Below are positions 1 through 8,785 of a stretch of DNA of 64,000 nucleotides, piece after piece. Within the stretch, counting starts at the first letter, position 1, and each line of letters begins with the position of its first letter. The translations under genes and the position numbers were made by a program. The notes below the pieces were generated by a model. The model made no database searches. It saw nothing but the letters and a program-made list of their open reading frames with translations, and had not been told where the DNA came from. Origin of the DNA: Candidatus Aphodovivens excrementavium (GTDB lineage: Bacteria; Actinomycetota; Coriobacteriia; Coriobacteriales; Eggerthellaceae); the NCBI GenBank assembly GCA_018715935.1, contig DVKR01000012.1, positions 28,625 to 92,624 of the forward strand, read 5' to 3'.

Positions 1-1221
1 ACCACCAAAGCCCCTCTGGTGTTCTACACCGGCATCGAATACCAGGCATCCGCCCTGCAAAACGCGCGTGCGATATGGACCTTGTGGGCCATTACCGGCA
101 AGCTCGATGCAGAAGGCGGCGTGTTCTTCCGCATGAAAGGCGTTAAGCCCTTCCCCGCCAACCATCTTGCCGAGGATGCCGAAGAGCCTATCGGGGCAAA
201 GGAGTTCCCTTTGTTCTATCGCTACATTGGACAGGCAGACTTCGTCCGCTTTCCCCGCGCCGCACTCGAAGACGACCCCTACCCCGTACGCGGCCTGCTC
301 ATAACGGGAGGCTCGCCTGCCACCACCTTCCCCGACAGCTCCGCTTGGAAACGGGCATACGCCAAGCTGGAATGCCTGATTGCCATCGACCGCTTCTTCA
401 CCGAAGAGTGCCGTTGGGCCGATGTGGTACTGCCTGCAACAAGCCTTTTCGAAACGCCGCGGCTGGCATTCGGGGAGCACGGCGCCTTCGTTCGGGAGCC
501 GGTTGTAAAGCCGGCAGGAGAAGCCCACAACGACGTGCTCATTATGTCCGGTATCGCCAAGCGCCTGGGGGTAGACGAAGGACTGCCGCACACCGACGAG
601 GAGCTGCGACAGTGGATGGTCGCAGGCGCGGTTGCGCCCTACACCGACATGTGGACGCGCGCCGTGCCCGAAAACGCAGAGTTCCGAAAATACGAAAGCG
701 GCGCTTTGCGCGCTGACGGAAAGCCAGGCTTCGCCACCCCGTCGGGCAAGTTCGAGATCGCGTCGCTGGTTTTGGAGGAGCACGGGATCGAGCCGCTGCC
801 CAAATACGTTGACATCCACGACTTCACCGGGCAAAGCGAACGCGAATGGCCGTTTTTGCTCTCAACGGGCGCACGCGACGATGCGCGCATGGGCGCTTTC
901 GGCGCCAACATCGACAGCATTGCGCACCTGGACGACCCGCATGCGGAATTGTGCGCTGAAGACGCCGCCCGCCTGGGCGTCTCGGACGGCGACAGGGTGC
1001 GTGTGAGCACTATCTACGGCAGCCTCGTCGCGCCGGTTCGCATAGCGGGCATAGCGCAAGGAGCAGTTCATCTGCCCCACGGCGGCGGAAGCTCCTACAT
1101 GCCGCCCGCCTGGAGAGACAGCAACTGCAACGACCTCGCAAGCCTCGACGCCGTCGACCCCGACACCGGATTCGTCCTCATCAAAACACTGCCCTGTAGG
1201 GTGGAGAAGGTCGCTGGCTAA
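1..1221 (+). CDS. Molybdopterin oxidoreductase, C-terminal part (5' end outside window)
   Basis: The frame is open at base 1, so this is the last ~407 codons of a longer gene. The fragment matches the C-terminal half of a DMSO-reductase-family molybdoenzyme catalytic subunit: a Rossmann-like part of the molybdopterin domain (GLLITGGSP, then a WADVVLPATS stretch typical of the loop before the cofactor domain) and a final molydopterin-dinucleotide-binding beta-barrel (LLSTGARDDARMGAF to LPHGGG). The N-terminal iron-sulfur motif and the Mo ligand lie outside the window, so the substrate cannot be assigned. Such enzymes are abundant in Eggerthellaceae, where they reduce or oxidise small metabolites. 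Family is sure, specificity unknown. Confidence 0.9.
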   Translation, partial: TTKAPLVFYTGIEYQASALQNARAIWTLWAITGKLDAEGGVFFRMKGVKPFPANHLAEDAEEPIGAKEFPLFYRYIGQADFVRFPRAALEDDPYPVRGLLITGGSPATTFPDSSAWKRAYAKLECLIAIDRFFTEECRWADVVLPATSLFETPRLAFGEHGAFVREPVVKPAGEAHNDVLIMSGIAKRLGVDEGLPHTDEELRQWMVAGAVAPYTDMWTRAVPENAEFRKYESGALRADGKPGFATPSGKFEIASLVLEEHGIEPLPKYVDIHDFTGQSEREWPFLLSTGARDDARMGAFGANIDSIAHLDDPHAELCAEDAARLGVSDGDRVRVSTIYGSLVAPVRIAGIAQGAVHLPHGGGSSYMPPAWRDSNCNDLASLDAVDPDTGFVLIKTLPCRVEKVAG

Positions 1222-1225
1222 CGAA

Positions 1226-1260
1226 GAAGGCCGCCTCGCGAATCGCGCGAGGCGGCCTTC
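1226..1260. terminator. Hairpin between convergent molybdoenzyme and purM
   Basis: Perfect 15-bp arms (1226-1240 and 1246-1260) with a 5-nt loop lie just after the plus-strand stop and 25 bp before the end of purM on the minus strand. There is no strong T-run on either side, so it is best read as a shared bidirectional stem-loop terminator. Confidence 0.7.
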
Positions 1261-1284
1261 TAGGAGACTCTGAATGTCAGAAGA

Positions 1285-2334
1285 TTACGCGTAGCGCACG
1301 ACGCCCGTTCCGGGGACGACCTTGCCGACGACGACGGGATCCTCGCCCGCCGCGCGCAGGTTGTCCATCACGGCGTCTACCTGAGCGGGGTCGACCAGAA
1401 GGATCATGCCCAAGCCCATGTTGAACGTCTTGCGCGCCTCCTCGTCGGTAAGCCCGGCGGCCTTGCAGCCCAGCTCGACGACCGCAGGGACGTCCCACGA
1501 ATCCGGCTCGACCACGGCGTCAAGGGAGCCGGGCAACGCGCGGTTCAGGTTCTCGGTGATGCCGCCGCCGGTGATGTGGGCAAGCGCGTGCACCGCGCCG
1601 GGCAGCGCCTGCAGCACGCCCAAAACCGGCTTCACGTAGATGCGCGTGGGCGCCAGAAGCGCCTCGCCGAGAGAACGGCCGTCAAGCCCGGCGCAAGGAG
1701 CCAGAAGCTCGTCTTTCGTCTTGCCCTCCACCAGCACGCGTCGCACCAGCGAATACCCATTGGAATGGAACCCGCTCGACGCAAGCCCCACCAGCACGTC
1801 GCCGTCAAGCACGTTGTCGGGACCTATCATCTTGGGTCGGTCGACCACCCCCACGGTGAAGCCGGAAAGATCGTAGTCGTCAGGATCCATAACACCGGGA
1901 TGCTCGGCCATCTCGCCGCCGATGAGCGCGCAGCCCGCCTGCCTGCATCCTTCGGCAATGCCGCCCACTACCGAGGCAACATGCTCGCGACGCAGCTTGC
2001 CAATGGCAATGTAGTCCAAGAAGAACAGCGGTTCTGCCCCGCACGCCAAGATGTCGTTTACGCACATCGCAACCAAGTCGATGCCCACGGTGTCGTGCTT
2101 TCCCAGAAGCTGAGCCAGCTTGAGCTTGGTGCCCACGCCGTCGGTGCCAGAAATCATGACAGGATCGTCCATCTGCTTGAACGCCGCCGCGCTAAACAAG
2201 CCTCCGAACCCGCCGATATCGCCAATAACCTCGCTTCGATAGGTGGAATGCACCGCATCTTTGATTGCGTCAACCGCTGCAGCGCCTTCTTCAATGTCAA
2301 CGCCAGCCTGGGCGTAAGTCATCCGATCGTCCAT
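1285..2334 (-). CDS. purM: Phosphoribosylformylglycinamidine cyclo-ligase (AIR synthetase)
   Basis: Catalyses ATP-dependent ring closure of FGAM to AIR, step 5 of de novo purine synthesis, in the cytosol. The 349 residues are full length for PurM. Typical segments are visible: GGFGGLF near residue 42, SGTDGVGTKLKLA, the CVNDI region, the GGEMAEHPG loop (usually GGETAEMPG) and the C-terminal NMGLGMILLV. Start at 2334 has an AAGGAAAGGG Shine-Dalgarno. It lies 96 bp downstream of purF in the same orientation, forming sortase-purF-purM. Confidence 0.97.
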   Translation of the reverse strand: MDDRMTYAQAGVDIEEGAAAVDAIKDAVHSTYRSEVIGDIGGFGGLFSAAAFKQMDDPVMISGTDGVGTKLKLAQLLGKHDTVGIDLVAMCVNDILACGAEPLFFLDYIAIGKLRREHVASVVGGIAEGCRQAGCALIGGEMAEHPGVMDPDDYDLSGFTVGVVDRPKMIGPDNVLDGDVLVGLASSGFHSNGYSLVRRVLVEGKTKDELLAPCAGLDGRSLGEALLAPTRIYVKPVLGVLQALPGAVHALAHITGGGITENLNRALPGSLDAVVEPDSWDVPAVVELGCKAAGLTDEEARKTFNMGLGMILLVDPAQVDAVMDNLRAAGEDPVVVGKVVPGTGVVRYA

Positions 2335-2430
2335 AGGGTTTCCCTTTCCTTAGGGCTAAAGCAACTTGCGACTATTATACGTTTCCTGACGGCGTTGCCA
2401 TCCTAGCTTTTCCCGCGTAGTTCGTCTTCG

Positions 2431-3912
2431 CTATCCAAGCTTTTCCAACTCCGCCTGCCATTTGGGCGACACCTCATCTGCGGCAAGGAAGCTGCGCTTG
2501 CGCATTGCCTGCGGTATGTCCACGACGTAGTCCCCCGAGAAACAGGCATCGCAATACCCTTCGTGATCTGCAGAGACGGCCTCATAGAGCCCTTTCAAAG
2601 AGATGTAGGCCAAAGAGTCGGCCCCAATCCATTCGCACTGCTGCTCAAGAGTCAGGTTCGCCGAGATTAGCTGGTCTTGCGTGTCGGTGTCGATGCCGTA
2701 GAAGCAAGGCCATTTTACCTCGGGAGACTCGATGCGCAAATGCACCTCTGCCGCACCCGCCTCGCGCAGCATCTGCACAAGTTTTTTGGAGGTGTTGCCG
2801 CGCACGATGCTGTCGTCAACAACCACGAGGCGCTTCCCGCGAATCACCGAGGGCAAGGGGTTGAGCTTCAGCCGAATGCCCAGTTGGCGCATTGCCTGTG
2901 TCGGCTGGATAAACGTGCGGCCAACGTAGCGGTTCTTCACGATGCCGTCGGAATAGGGAATCCCGCTTGCCTCGGCGTAGCCCAAAGCGCCGGGCACGCC
3001 CGAGTCGGGAACGCCAAGCACCAAATCGGCCTGCACGGGAGCCTCGCGCGCCAAAATGCGGCCCATTGCGCGACGGGCCTGATAGACGCTGCGCCCATCC
3101 ATCACCGAGTCGGGACGCGCGAAATACACGTACTCGAAGATACAGGCAGCTCGACGCCGAGCGGGCACCGCCTGCTCGCTCGCCATTCCCTCCGCGTTGA
3201 AGCGCACCACTTCGCCAGGCTCTACATCGCGCACATACGTGGCGCCCACGATGTCGAGGCCGCAGGTCTCCGAAGACACCACCCACCCGCGATCTTCGGG
3301 AAGACGCCCTATCACCAAAGGACGAATGCCGTTCGGGTCGCGGAAGGCGTAGAGGGAATCGGGGCTCGCAAGCACCATGGCGTAAGCGCCTTCAAGCTGC
3401 TCCATCACTCCGCGTATTCCGTCGCGAAGATGGTGCGTTGCCCGCGTGATGCTTCCGATGAGCTTGGCGGCCGCCTCGGAATCGGTGCCTGCGCGCAAGT
3501 GCTCTCCGGCATCTATCAGGCGAGCGCGTATGGCGTTCGTGTTCACCAGAGTGCCGTTGTGCGCCAAGGCGATAAGCACGTCGTCTATTGCCGAAATATG
3601 AGGCTGCGCCGCCTCCCACGAGCCACCGCCGCTGGTGGCATAGCGCGCATGGCCTACCGCAACAAAGCCCTCCAGCACAGCCAAGCTTGCCTCGTCGAAC
3701 ACCTGCGTGACCAAGCCAAGGTCCTTAGCCACCATGATGGTCTCGCCATCGCCTACGGCAATGCCCGCGCTTTCCTGTCCGCGATGCTGCAGGGCCTGCA
3801 GCCCGAAGCATGTCATGCGGGCAACGTCTTCGCCCGGAGCAAAAACTCCAAACACCGCGCACTCTTCTTCCAGCCTATCGGGGCGCTCGCCGGGAAAAAC
3901 CGAAGTGCTCAT
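2431..3912 (-). CDS. purF: Amidophosphoribosyltransferase
   Basis: Commits PRPP to purine synthesis by replacing pyrophosphate with an amide from glutamine. The sequence shows a ~17-residue propeptide, the N-terminal nucleophile Cys18 (EEECAVFGV), the glutaminase domain and a phosphoribosyltransferase domain with the PRPP loop VVVDDSIVRGNTSKK. Cysteines in WPCFYG and YCDACFSGDY match the iron-sulfur-type (Bacillus-like) PurF, which is oxygen-sensitive. The start ATG overlaps the sortase stop by 4 bp (ATGA), implying translational coupling to the upstream sortase gene. 493 residues, normal length. Confidence 0.97.
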   Translation of the reverse strand: MSTSVFPGERPDRLEEECAVFGVFAPGEDVARMTCFGLQALQHRGQESAGIAVGDGETIMVAKDLGLVTQVFDEASLAVLEGFVAVGHARYATSGGGSWEAAQPHISAIDDVLIALAHNGTLVNTNAIRARLIDAGEHLRAGTDSEAAAKLIGSITRATHHLRDGIRGVMEQLEGAYAMVLASPDSLYAFRDPNGIRPLVIGRLPEDRGWVVSSETCGLDIVGATYVRDVEPGEVVRFNAEGMASEQAVPARRRAACIFEYVYFARPDSVMDGRSVYQARRAMGRILAREAPVQADLVLGVPDSGVPGALGYAEASGIPYSDGIVKNRYVGRTFIQPTQAMRQLGIRLKLNPLPSVIRGKRLVVVDDSIVRGNTSKKLVQMLREAGAAEVHLRIESPEVKWPCFYGIDTDTQDQLISANLTLEQQCEWIGADSLAYISLKGLYEAVSADHEGYCDACFSGDYVVDIPQAMRKRSFLAADEVSPKWQAELEKLG

Positions 3913-5186
3913 GCCGCAGCCAACTCCTCAGAAGCATCGGATACCGCCGCAGCCGCATCTTCCTCGTCGGATTGCTCAGACGATGCGCTTGACGCCTGTC
4001 CGGCCGCATGCTCGCCCGCAACCGTCGTTTCCTCCACATACGAATACAGCACGTATCTGCCATCGCTCGGAAGACTGTCGCACGTGACCAGCGCAAACGT
4101 ATGGTCTATCTCGGAGGCAGTAGGAATATCCCCCTCAGGAGTCACCACCGTTCTATCCATTTTGTCTTGCACGTACTCGGTTTGCCCCTCGGTGCTTTCA
4201 AACGCAGTGACGGCAAGCGGATCGTCTGCGGAGCAATGCACCAGAGAGAACGTTCGCAGCTTGTAATTTCCCTCCGGTGTCAGGAGATAAATCGTACGAT
4301 GGGAGTTAAACTGCGCAGCGTCCACGAATTGCGCAACGCACGCAAACATCGATCCGTTGCGCAGGTGATGCCCGTAAATGATGTTGTTTGCATCGGAGAA
4401 ATCGGCGTTGTTCGCCGCCTGCAGGAAAATGGTGCCGAACGTCGCGCCCCAGCCGCGTTCCCCGTTGAAGTTGTAGTCGAGGTAATACTCATCGTTGTCG
4501 GTCTGCACGATGGGATAGTTCACTACCGTGCCGGGTATATAGATCCAACCAGCAACCTCGGAGTTGATGGCGCGCAAGGCGTCCCAATCGACCGTAAGGC
4601 TAGCAAGGTCGCTTCCTTCGATATCGTCGGGAGCCTCAAAGGCCTGATCGGCGATTTTGTCGTAGGCATTTTGCCCCTGCCAGTACGAGAAGAAAAGCGC
4701 CCCAAGCACTGCCAAAGAAACAACGAACACGGCAAGCGCAATCCAGAACACCACGCGCCACGGACCGCGCGATGTACGCGAGGAGCCCGTTTCGCCTCCT
4801 TTTCCTTTCCCGCCATTGCCTCCGCCTGGCGAGACGGGCACATATCCCGATCCGTCGTTGGTGCGACGATAGGCATAGGCGGCGTTGCCTGTCTGGGGAT
4901 GCCGTGCATACCCATTCTGCGTTTTCGGTTGCCGCGCGCCCATCTCGCGCGTGCGCTGAACGCGCGAGGCGCTTGAAGGCGACTCGCCATACGTCCTGCG
5001 CGCATGAGACCCTCGCGCATGCGTCCCACGGGAGCGGGCTTCTTGTCCGTACGCGCCGCGAACGGGAAGCTGCCGTCCCTGGGCGCCGCCCGCGAGAGGC
5101 TCTTTCCTATGGGCGCCGCGCGCGCCCGGATTGCCTTCGCTTCTGTCAGTAAAGGAGCCGGAATCGTGGTTTCTCTTCTGCTGCAC
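3909..5186 (-). CDS. Class B sortase with long basic cytoplasmic N-terminus
   Basis: Membrane transpeptidase that would anchor a surface protein to the wall or act in housekeeping anchoring. Residues 1-142 are low-complexity, rich in Arg/Gly/Ser and probably disordered in the cytoplasm; 144-168 form one membrane segment; 205-390 are the sortase domain with YIPGTVVNYPIVQ, catalytic His273 in YGHHLRNGSMF, Cys369 in ALVTCDS and Arg377. A Ser/Glu/Ala-rich tail follows. The GTG start at 5186 has a GAAAGGG Shine-Dalgarno. No sorting-signal substrate was seen nearby. The stop overlaps purF by 4 bp, an unexpected partnership. Class B is assigned from the TCDS and YGHH contexts. Confidence 0.9.
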   Translation of the reverse strand: MQQKRNHDSGSFTDRSEGNPGARGAHRKEPLAGGAQGRQLPVRGAYGQEARSRGTHARGSHARRTYGESPSSASRVQRTREMGARQPKTQNGYARHPQTGNAAYAYRRTNDGSGYVPVSPGGGNGGKGKGGETGSSRTSRGPWRVVFWIALAVFVVSLAVLGALFFSYWQGQNAYDKIADQAFEAPDDIEGSDLASLTVDWDALRAINSEVAGWIYIPGTVVNYPIVQTDNDEYYLDYNFNGERGWGATFGTIFLQAANNADFSDANNIIYGHHLRNGSMFACVAQFVDAAQFNSHRTIYLLTPEGNYKLRTFSLVHCSADDPLAVTAFESTEGQTEYVQDKMDRTVVTPEGDIPTASEIDHTFALVTCDSLPSDGRYVLYSYVEETTVAGEHAAGQASSASSEQSDEEDAAAAVSDASEELAAA

Positions 5187-5335
5187 GTCACACCCTTTCG
5201 AATCGCAGCTGGCATAAAATGCCGTTTAGCCCGCAGCGCAACGGCGACTGCAAGCCAGAGCGCCACAGCATCAGCGAGCATGCGGTAGCTCATGCCTCAT
5301 CCTACGCAAAACGCCCCTGCAAAGGAGGCGCAGAA

Positions 5336-5365
5336 AAGAAAAAACCGCCCGGCTTACACGGGCGG
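5336..5365 (-). terminator. Intrinsic terminator of the 38-aa membrane protein gene
   Basis: On the minus strand, 7-bp arms CCGCCCG/CGGGCGG with a 7-nt loop are followed by TTTTTTCTTTTC. It sits ~20 bp after the stop of the microprotein gene and before the sortase region. Confidence 0.85.
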
Positions 5366-5385
5366 CTTTCCCTAAGCTGCGGCAC

Positions 5386-5502
5386 TTATTTCTTTTTCAT
5401 TTCATCAATGAAGCCCTTAACGATAAAGGCGACAATGATGATAACCACAATTGCCGCGATGACGGGAATCGTCCACTCGGGCAAAAAGCTGAATCCTTCC
5501 AT
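5386..5502 (-). CDS. 38-residue single-pass membrane microprotein
   Basis: This short gene reads M-E-G-F-S-F-L-P-E-W, then a ~22-residue Ile/Val/Ala-rich hydrophobic stretch, then a charged tail F-I-D-E-M-K-K-K. A good Shine-Dalgarno (AAAGGA, 7 nt before the ATG at 5502) and a dedicated intrinsic terminator right after the stop support it as a real gene. The topology suggests a small inner-membrane regulator or subunit; no family is recognised. It lies between the sortase operon and the polyphosphate genes and is followed by its own terminator, so it is probably an independent unit or the last gene after pap, whose stop is 51 bp upstream. Confidence 0.75.
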   Translation of the reverse strand: MEGFSFLPEWTIPVIAAIVVIIIVAFIVKGFIDEMKKK

Positions 5503-5553
5503 AAGAACATCCTTTGTACAAGTGCGCGGGCGGGCGCACGGTTCATTCACCCA

Positions 5554-7437
5554 TTACGCGGTCATGATAGCGCTATCCTCAGGCGAGCGCAAGCGAGCCT
5601 CAAGGGCATCCGCCATGGTGGAAACCACCTCTATACGCGCGCTTTTCTTGTCGTCACCAGGCACAACAATCCACGGGGCAAACGGCGTGGAAGTCAAGCG
5701 AAGCATGTCTTGGGCCGCCGAACGGTTCTGCTGGCGCTTGGCGCGGTTGCGCCAGTCCTCGGAAGTGATCTTCCAGCGTTTCGCGGGCGTGTCTTCCCTC
5801 TCGCGGAAACGCCTCAGCTGCTCTTCGGGGCTCACGTCGATCCAGAACTTCAGCAAAATGGCGCCCCAGCGCGAAAGCTCCCGCTCGAAATCGTTGATCT
5901 CGTCGTAGGCGCGACCCCATTCAGCCGGCGTGGCAAAACCTTCCACGCGCTCGACGAGCACGCGGCCGTACCAGCTTCTGTCGTAAATGCCCACATGCCC
6001 TGCCTTGGGAAGGCGCGTCCAATACCGCCACAGATGAGGGTGCAGCAGTTCCGGGCGCGTAGGTGCGGGGCTGGGGAAAATCGTATAGGCACGCGCATCA
6101 AGCGCCTGCGCCACGCGCTTGATGGCGCCTCCCTTGCCTGCGGCGTCCCACCCTTCGAACAATGCGATGAGCGGAATGCGCTTGCGATACATCTCTAACT
6201 CGAGGCGGTACAGGCGCTTTTGCTCTTTCTTCAGGCGTTTTTTGTACTCGCCCTCGTCCATGGGAACCACCGGCTCGTATTTTTTGGGAAGGGTCGGCGG
6301 GTCTTCCACAAGAATGTAGCGCGAGGCGGTGGGCGCCTGGGAATGTTGCAGCTTCGCGATTGCCTCGGCGCGAGCCACAAGCTCGGCGTCTTCCGCCGGA
6401 TCGGGCGTGTGCGGGAATCCGTCGGGGGCAAATCCCGCGCTTGCGCCGGCGGCGCCGCTCTCGGAAGCGTCGGCAGACGATCCCGAAACCTCCGCCAAGG
6501 CTTTGTCGGAGTTTGCCGCAGCCGCCTCGGCGGCAGCCTTTGCCTCAGGATCTTGCGGGGCGTTAAGTGCGCCCTCAAGCGCCCGACACAGCGTTTCGGC
6601 TATCTTGAGATTCGCCGAACGCTTATCTTCGCCGTTGATGAGCGTCCAGGGAGCAAAGCTGAAATCGCTGCGCGTCAGAAGACGGTCGTAAAGCCGGTAC
6701 GCATGGGGATAGTCGGCAGCGCTTGCAAGCTTGCCTTCGCTCACCCGCCAACGCGTTGCCGGGTCGTCGTAGAGTCGCTCGAGGCGGCGGCGCTGCATCT
6801 TTTCGCGCACATGCACGAAAAACTTCACCAGAACGTAGCCGTCGTTCACCAGCTGGCGCTCGAACTCCGCCGCCGATTCCACCGCGCGGTCGATGGAGCG
6901 CGCACGTCGCTCTTCGCGCGCGAAAATCGCCGCCTCTACCGTGCGGTTCTTCTTGCCCTTGCCTTTGCGCTTCTCGTGGTCGAAATCGTCGTCGCGCTTC
7001 TTGTCGCGCTCGTCGTCTTCCAGCAGGGCGTCATCGCCCACCTCGGTAAGCAGCATGCGCTCTACGCTTGAGGAGTACCAGCCGCGATCGTAAAACGTGA
7101 TGGTGCCACGCTCTCCGAGCGACTTCCAGAACTGCTGCATGGGAGGAAAGTAGTCTTGAACGCCCCACGGCAGGCCGGCGAAGGTGCGTGCCGAGGCCAT
7201 ATCGAGGTCGGAGGTAACGTGAACCGACGTCGCGCGCGCATCCAGCCGGTACATCAAGTCGGAAATGCGGCTGCCTTTGCCAGCGCCGTTCCACCCTTCG
7301 AACAACACGACAAGCCCCACATGCTCTGCGCGAGCACGCTGCTGCAGCTCCGTAAGACGCTGCATGAGTTCATCGCGTTTCGCCTTATACGTTTCTTTGT
7401 CGGGTGCCTCTTGCATGAAATCGACGGTCTCAAGCAT
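5554..7437 (-). CDS. pap: Two-domain PPK2-family polyphosphate:AMP phosphotransferase
   Basis: Transfers phosphate from polyphosphate to a nucleotide (AMP to ADP for the two-domain subfamily). Both PPK2 domains carry their Walker-type loop: FEGWNGAGKG in the N-terminal copy and FEGWDAAGKGGAIK in the C-terminal copy, with the lid motifs DRGWYSSSVERM and DRSWYGRVLVERV. Only the second copy shows the full active-site pattern. Two charged or Ala/Glu-rich insertions (a Lys/Asp/Arg block after domain-1 lid and a ~70-residue linker) make it longer than the usual ~500 residues. Start at 7437 (627 aa) is chosen because GGGGAG precedes it; an in-frame ATG at 7479 is also possible. Divergent from ppx-ppk. 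Confidence 0.9.
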   Translation of the reverse strand: MLETVDFMQEAPDKETYKAKRDELMQRLTELQQRARAEHVGLVVLFEGWNGAGKGSRISDLMYRLDARATSVHVTSDLDMASARTFAGLPWGVQDYFPPMQQFWKSLGERGTITFYDRGWYSSSVERMLLTEVGDDALLEDDERDKKRDDDFDHEKRKGKGKKNRTVEAAIFAREERRARSIDRAVESAAEFERQLVNDGYVLVKFFVHVREKMQRRRLERLYDDPATRWRVSEGKLASAADYPHAYRLYDRLLTRSDFSFAPWTLINGEDKRSANLKIAETLCRALEGALNAPQDPEAKAAAEAAAANSDKALAEVSGSSADASESGAAGASAGFAPDGFPHTPDPAEDAELVARAEAIAKLQHSQAPTASRYILVEDPPTLPKKYEPVVPMDEGEYKKRLKKEQKRLYRLELEMYRKRIPLIALFEGWDAAGKGGAIKRVAQALDARAYTIFPSPAPTRPELLHPHLWRYWTRLPKAGHVGIYDRSWYGRVLVERVEGFATPAEWGRAYDEINDFERELSRWGAILLKFWIDVSPEEQLRRFREREDTPAKRWKITSEDWRNRAKRQQNRSAAQDMLRLTSTPFAPWIVVPGDDKKSARIEVVSTMADALEARLRSPEDSAIMTA

Positions 7438-7589
7438 CCGTCTCCCCTTTCGCGAGCCATCCCCTTTGCTGCGGAACATCGCCCCTTACGGACACTCCCT
7501 TTGTTTCGCGCAGAAGATGAGTGAGATGGTTTGAAACAACAACTTATTCTACCATCTAGCGCTCGGTTGACGAAACGTTCACCGAGAAC

Positions 7590-7633
7590 CAGCCGAGCCG
7601 CAAGGCGCGCCGGAAGCGCCGTTTGCTCGGCTG
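7590..7633 (+). other. Two-tier stem-loop between pap and ppx
   Basis: Outer 9-bp arms CAGCCGAGC/GCTCGGCTG enclose inner 5-bp arms GGCGC/GCGCC. It lies in the divergent 300-bp gap between pap and ppx. A second small inverted repeat, CAATCG-N4-CGATTG, lies at 7693-7708, 32 bp before the ppx start, and could be an operator. Function unproven. Confidence 0.45.
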
Positions 7634-7739
7634 TTTGTAAAATCAAAGTCAAGCGAGCTGCCATTTTCCGCATCATTTACCCGGTTGCCTTACAATCGCT
7701 TACGATTGAACGCGAAAACGAAGAAGGACTCTGAAACCT

Positions 7740-8666
7740 ATGCCCAATTACGCTGTCATCGACCTGGGATCCAATTCCGTCCGTATGGTTGTATATGAGG
7801 TCCGCGACGACAAGAAGCGCACCTACACCTGCAAAGACTTCCGCAGCCTCATCAACGACAAAGTAATGGCAGGTCTTGCCGCCTACGTGGAAGACGGCGT
7901 GTTCGTCAAGGCGGGCGTTAAGCGGGCGGCAAGTGTTCTAAAAGGCCACATCAAGCGGTCGGGTTACTTTCAATGCAAGCGCATCGACATCTTCGCCACC
8001 GCCGTGTTGCGCAACGCCTCTAACTGCAACGAGGCGGTAAGCGCTATTGAAAAGGAGATCGGGCTCCCGCTCTCCCTGCTCTCGGCGCGTGACGAGGCGC
8101 ACCTCGGCTTTGTGGGAGCAACGTGCGACCGCAGCATCGAGCGAGGCACCCTTATCGATATTGGCGGCGGCTCCACCGAGCTCACCCGCATCGAAAACGG
8201 AAAAGAGCGCGACAACGTAAGCCTCGGGCAGGGCTCTTTGTCGTCATACGCGCAGTTCGTAAAAGACATCCTGCCCACGCCTATAGAGGCGCAAGAGATC
8301 CGCGAGGCGTTCTGGAAGCACATCGACGCTCTGCCCGATCGCGAGGCATTTCGCGCAAAAACGTTTTACGGCATCGGCGGCACCGTGCGTGCTGCAGCCA
8401 AGATGTACGCGCAGACCCACGGGGAGGGCGTCCGCCCCAAAACGCTTACCCCTCAGCAGGTAAGCGACATCCTGCAGTTCCGCCGCACCGACGCCTCCGC
8501 CTACGCCCATAGCGCCCTCAAGGCATCTGCGGAACGCATCCATACCCTCACCCCGGGTTGCATCATCCTCGAATCGCTTCTGAAAGGCCTAGGCGCAACC
8601 AAGCTTGAAATCTGCAAGTACGGCGTGCGCGAAGGCTACCTTATCGAGCGCATGCTCGCAAAATAA
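7740..8666 (+). CDS. ppx: Ppx/GppA-family exopolyphosphatase
   Basis: Hydrolyses terminal phosphate from polyphosphate or the related pppGpp. The actin-like ATPase fold is visible: phosphate-1 motif YAVIDLGSNSVRMV at the N-terminus, the central DIGGGSTEL motif, and GIGGTVRAAAKM further on. At 308 residues it is the short, two-domain form without the C-terminal HD-like domain of E. coli Ppx. It is followed after 119 bp by ppk1, with the two-domain PPK2 divergent on the other side, so synthesis, hydrolysis and use of polyphosphate are grouped. Whether it prefers polyP or pppGpp cannot be read from sequence. Confidence 0.92.
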   Translation: MPNYAVIDLGSNSVRMVVYEVRDDKKRTYTCKDFRSLINDKVMAGLAAYVEDGVFVKAGVKRAASVLKGHIKRSGYFQCKRIDIFATAVLRNASNCNEAVSAIEKEIGLPLSLLSARDEAHLGFVGATCDRSIERGTLIDIGGGSTELTRIENGKERDNVSLGQGSLSSYAQFVKDILPTPIEAQEIREAFWKHIDALPDREAFRAKTFYGIGGTVRAAAKMYAQTHGEGVRPKTLTPQQVSDILQFRRTDASAYAHSALKASAERIHTLTPGCIILESLLKGLGATKLEICKYGVREGYLIERMLAK

Positions 8667-8785
8667 GTTTTCTGTTTCCCGAGTTCACCACGTAAAACAG
8701 CGCAACGCTGCAAAGCGTCTAACGAATACGTGGTATGCTTATCTAAGTGCGCTTTTCGCGAAGTACCCTATCGAAAGGAAGCCAT

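Noticed and set aside
1576..2406. 276-codon plus-strand frame opposite purM
   Set aside because: Antisense shadow of a conserved enzyme; no domain.
2677..4266. 529-codon plus-strand frame opposite purF and the sortase
   Set aside because: Antisense shadow of well-conserved genes; composition His/Arg-rich and no recognisable domain.
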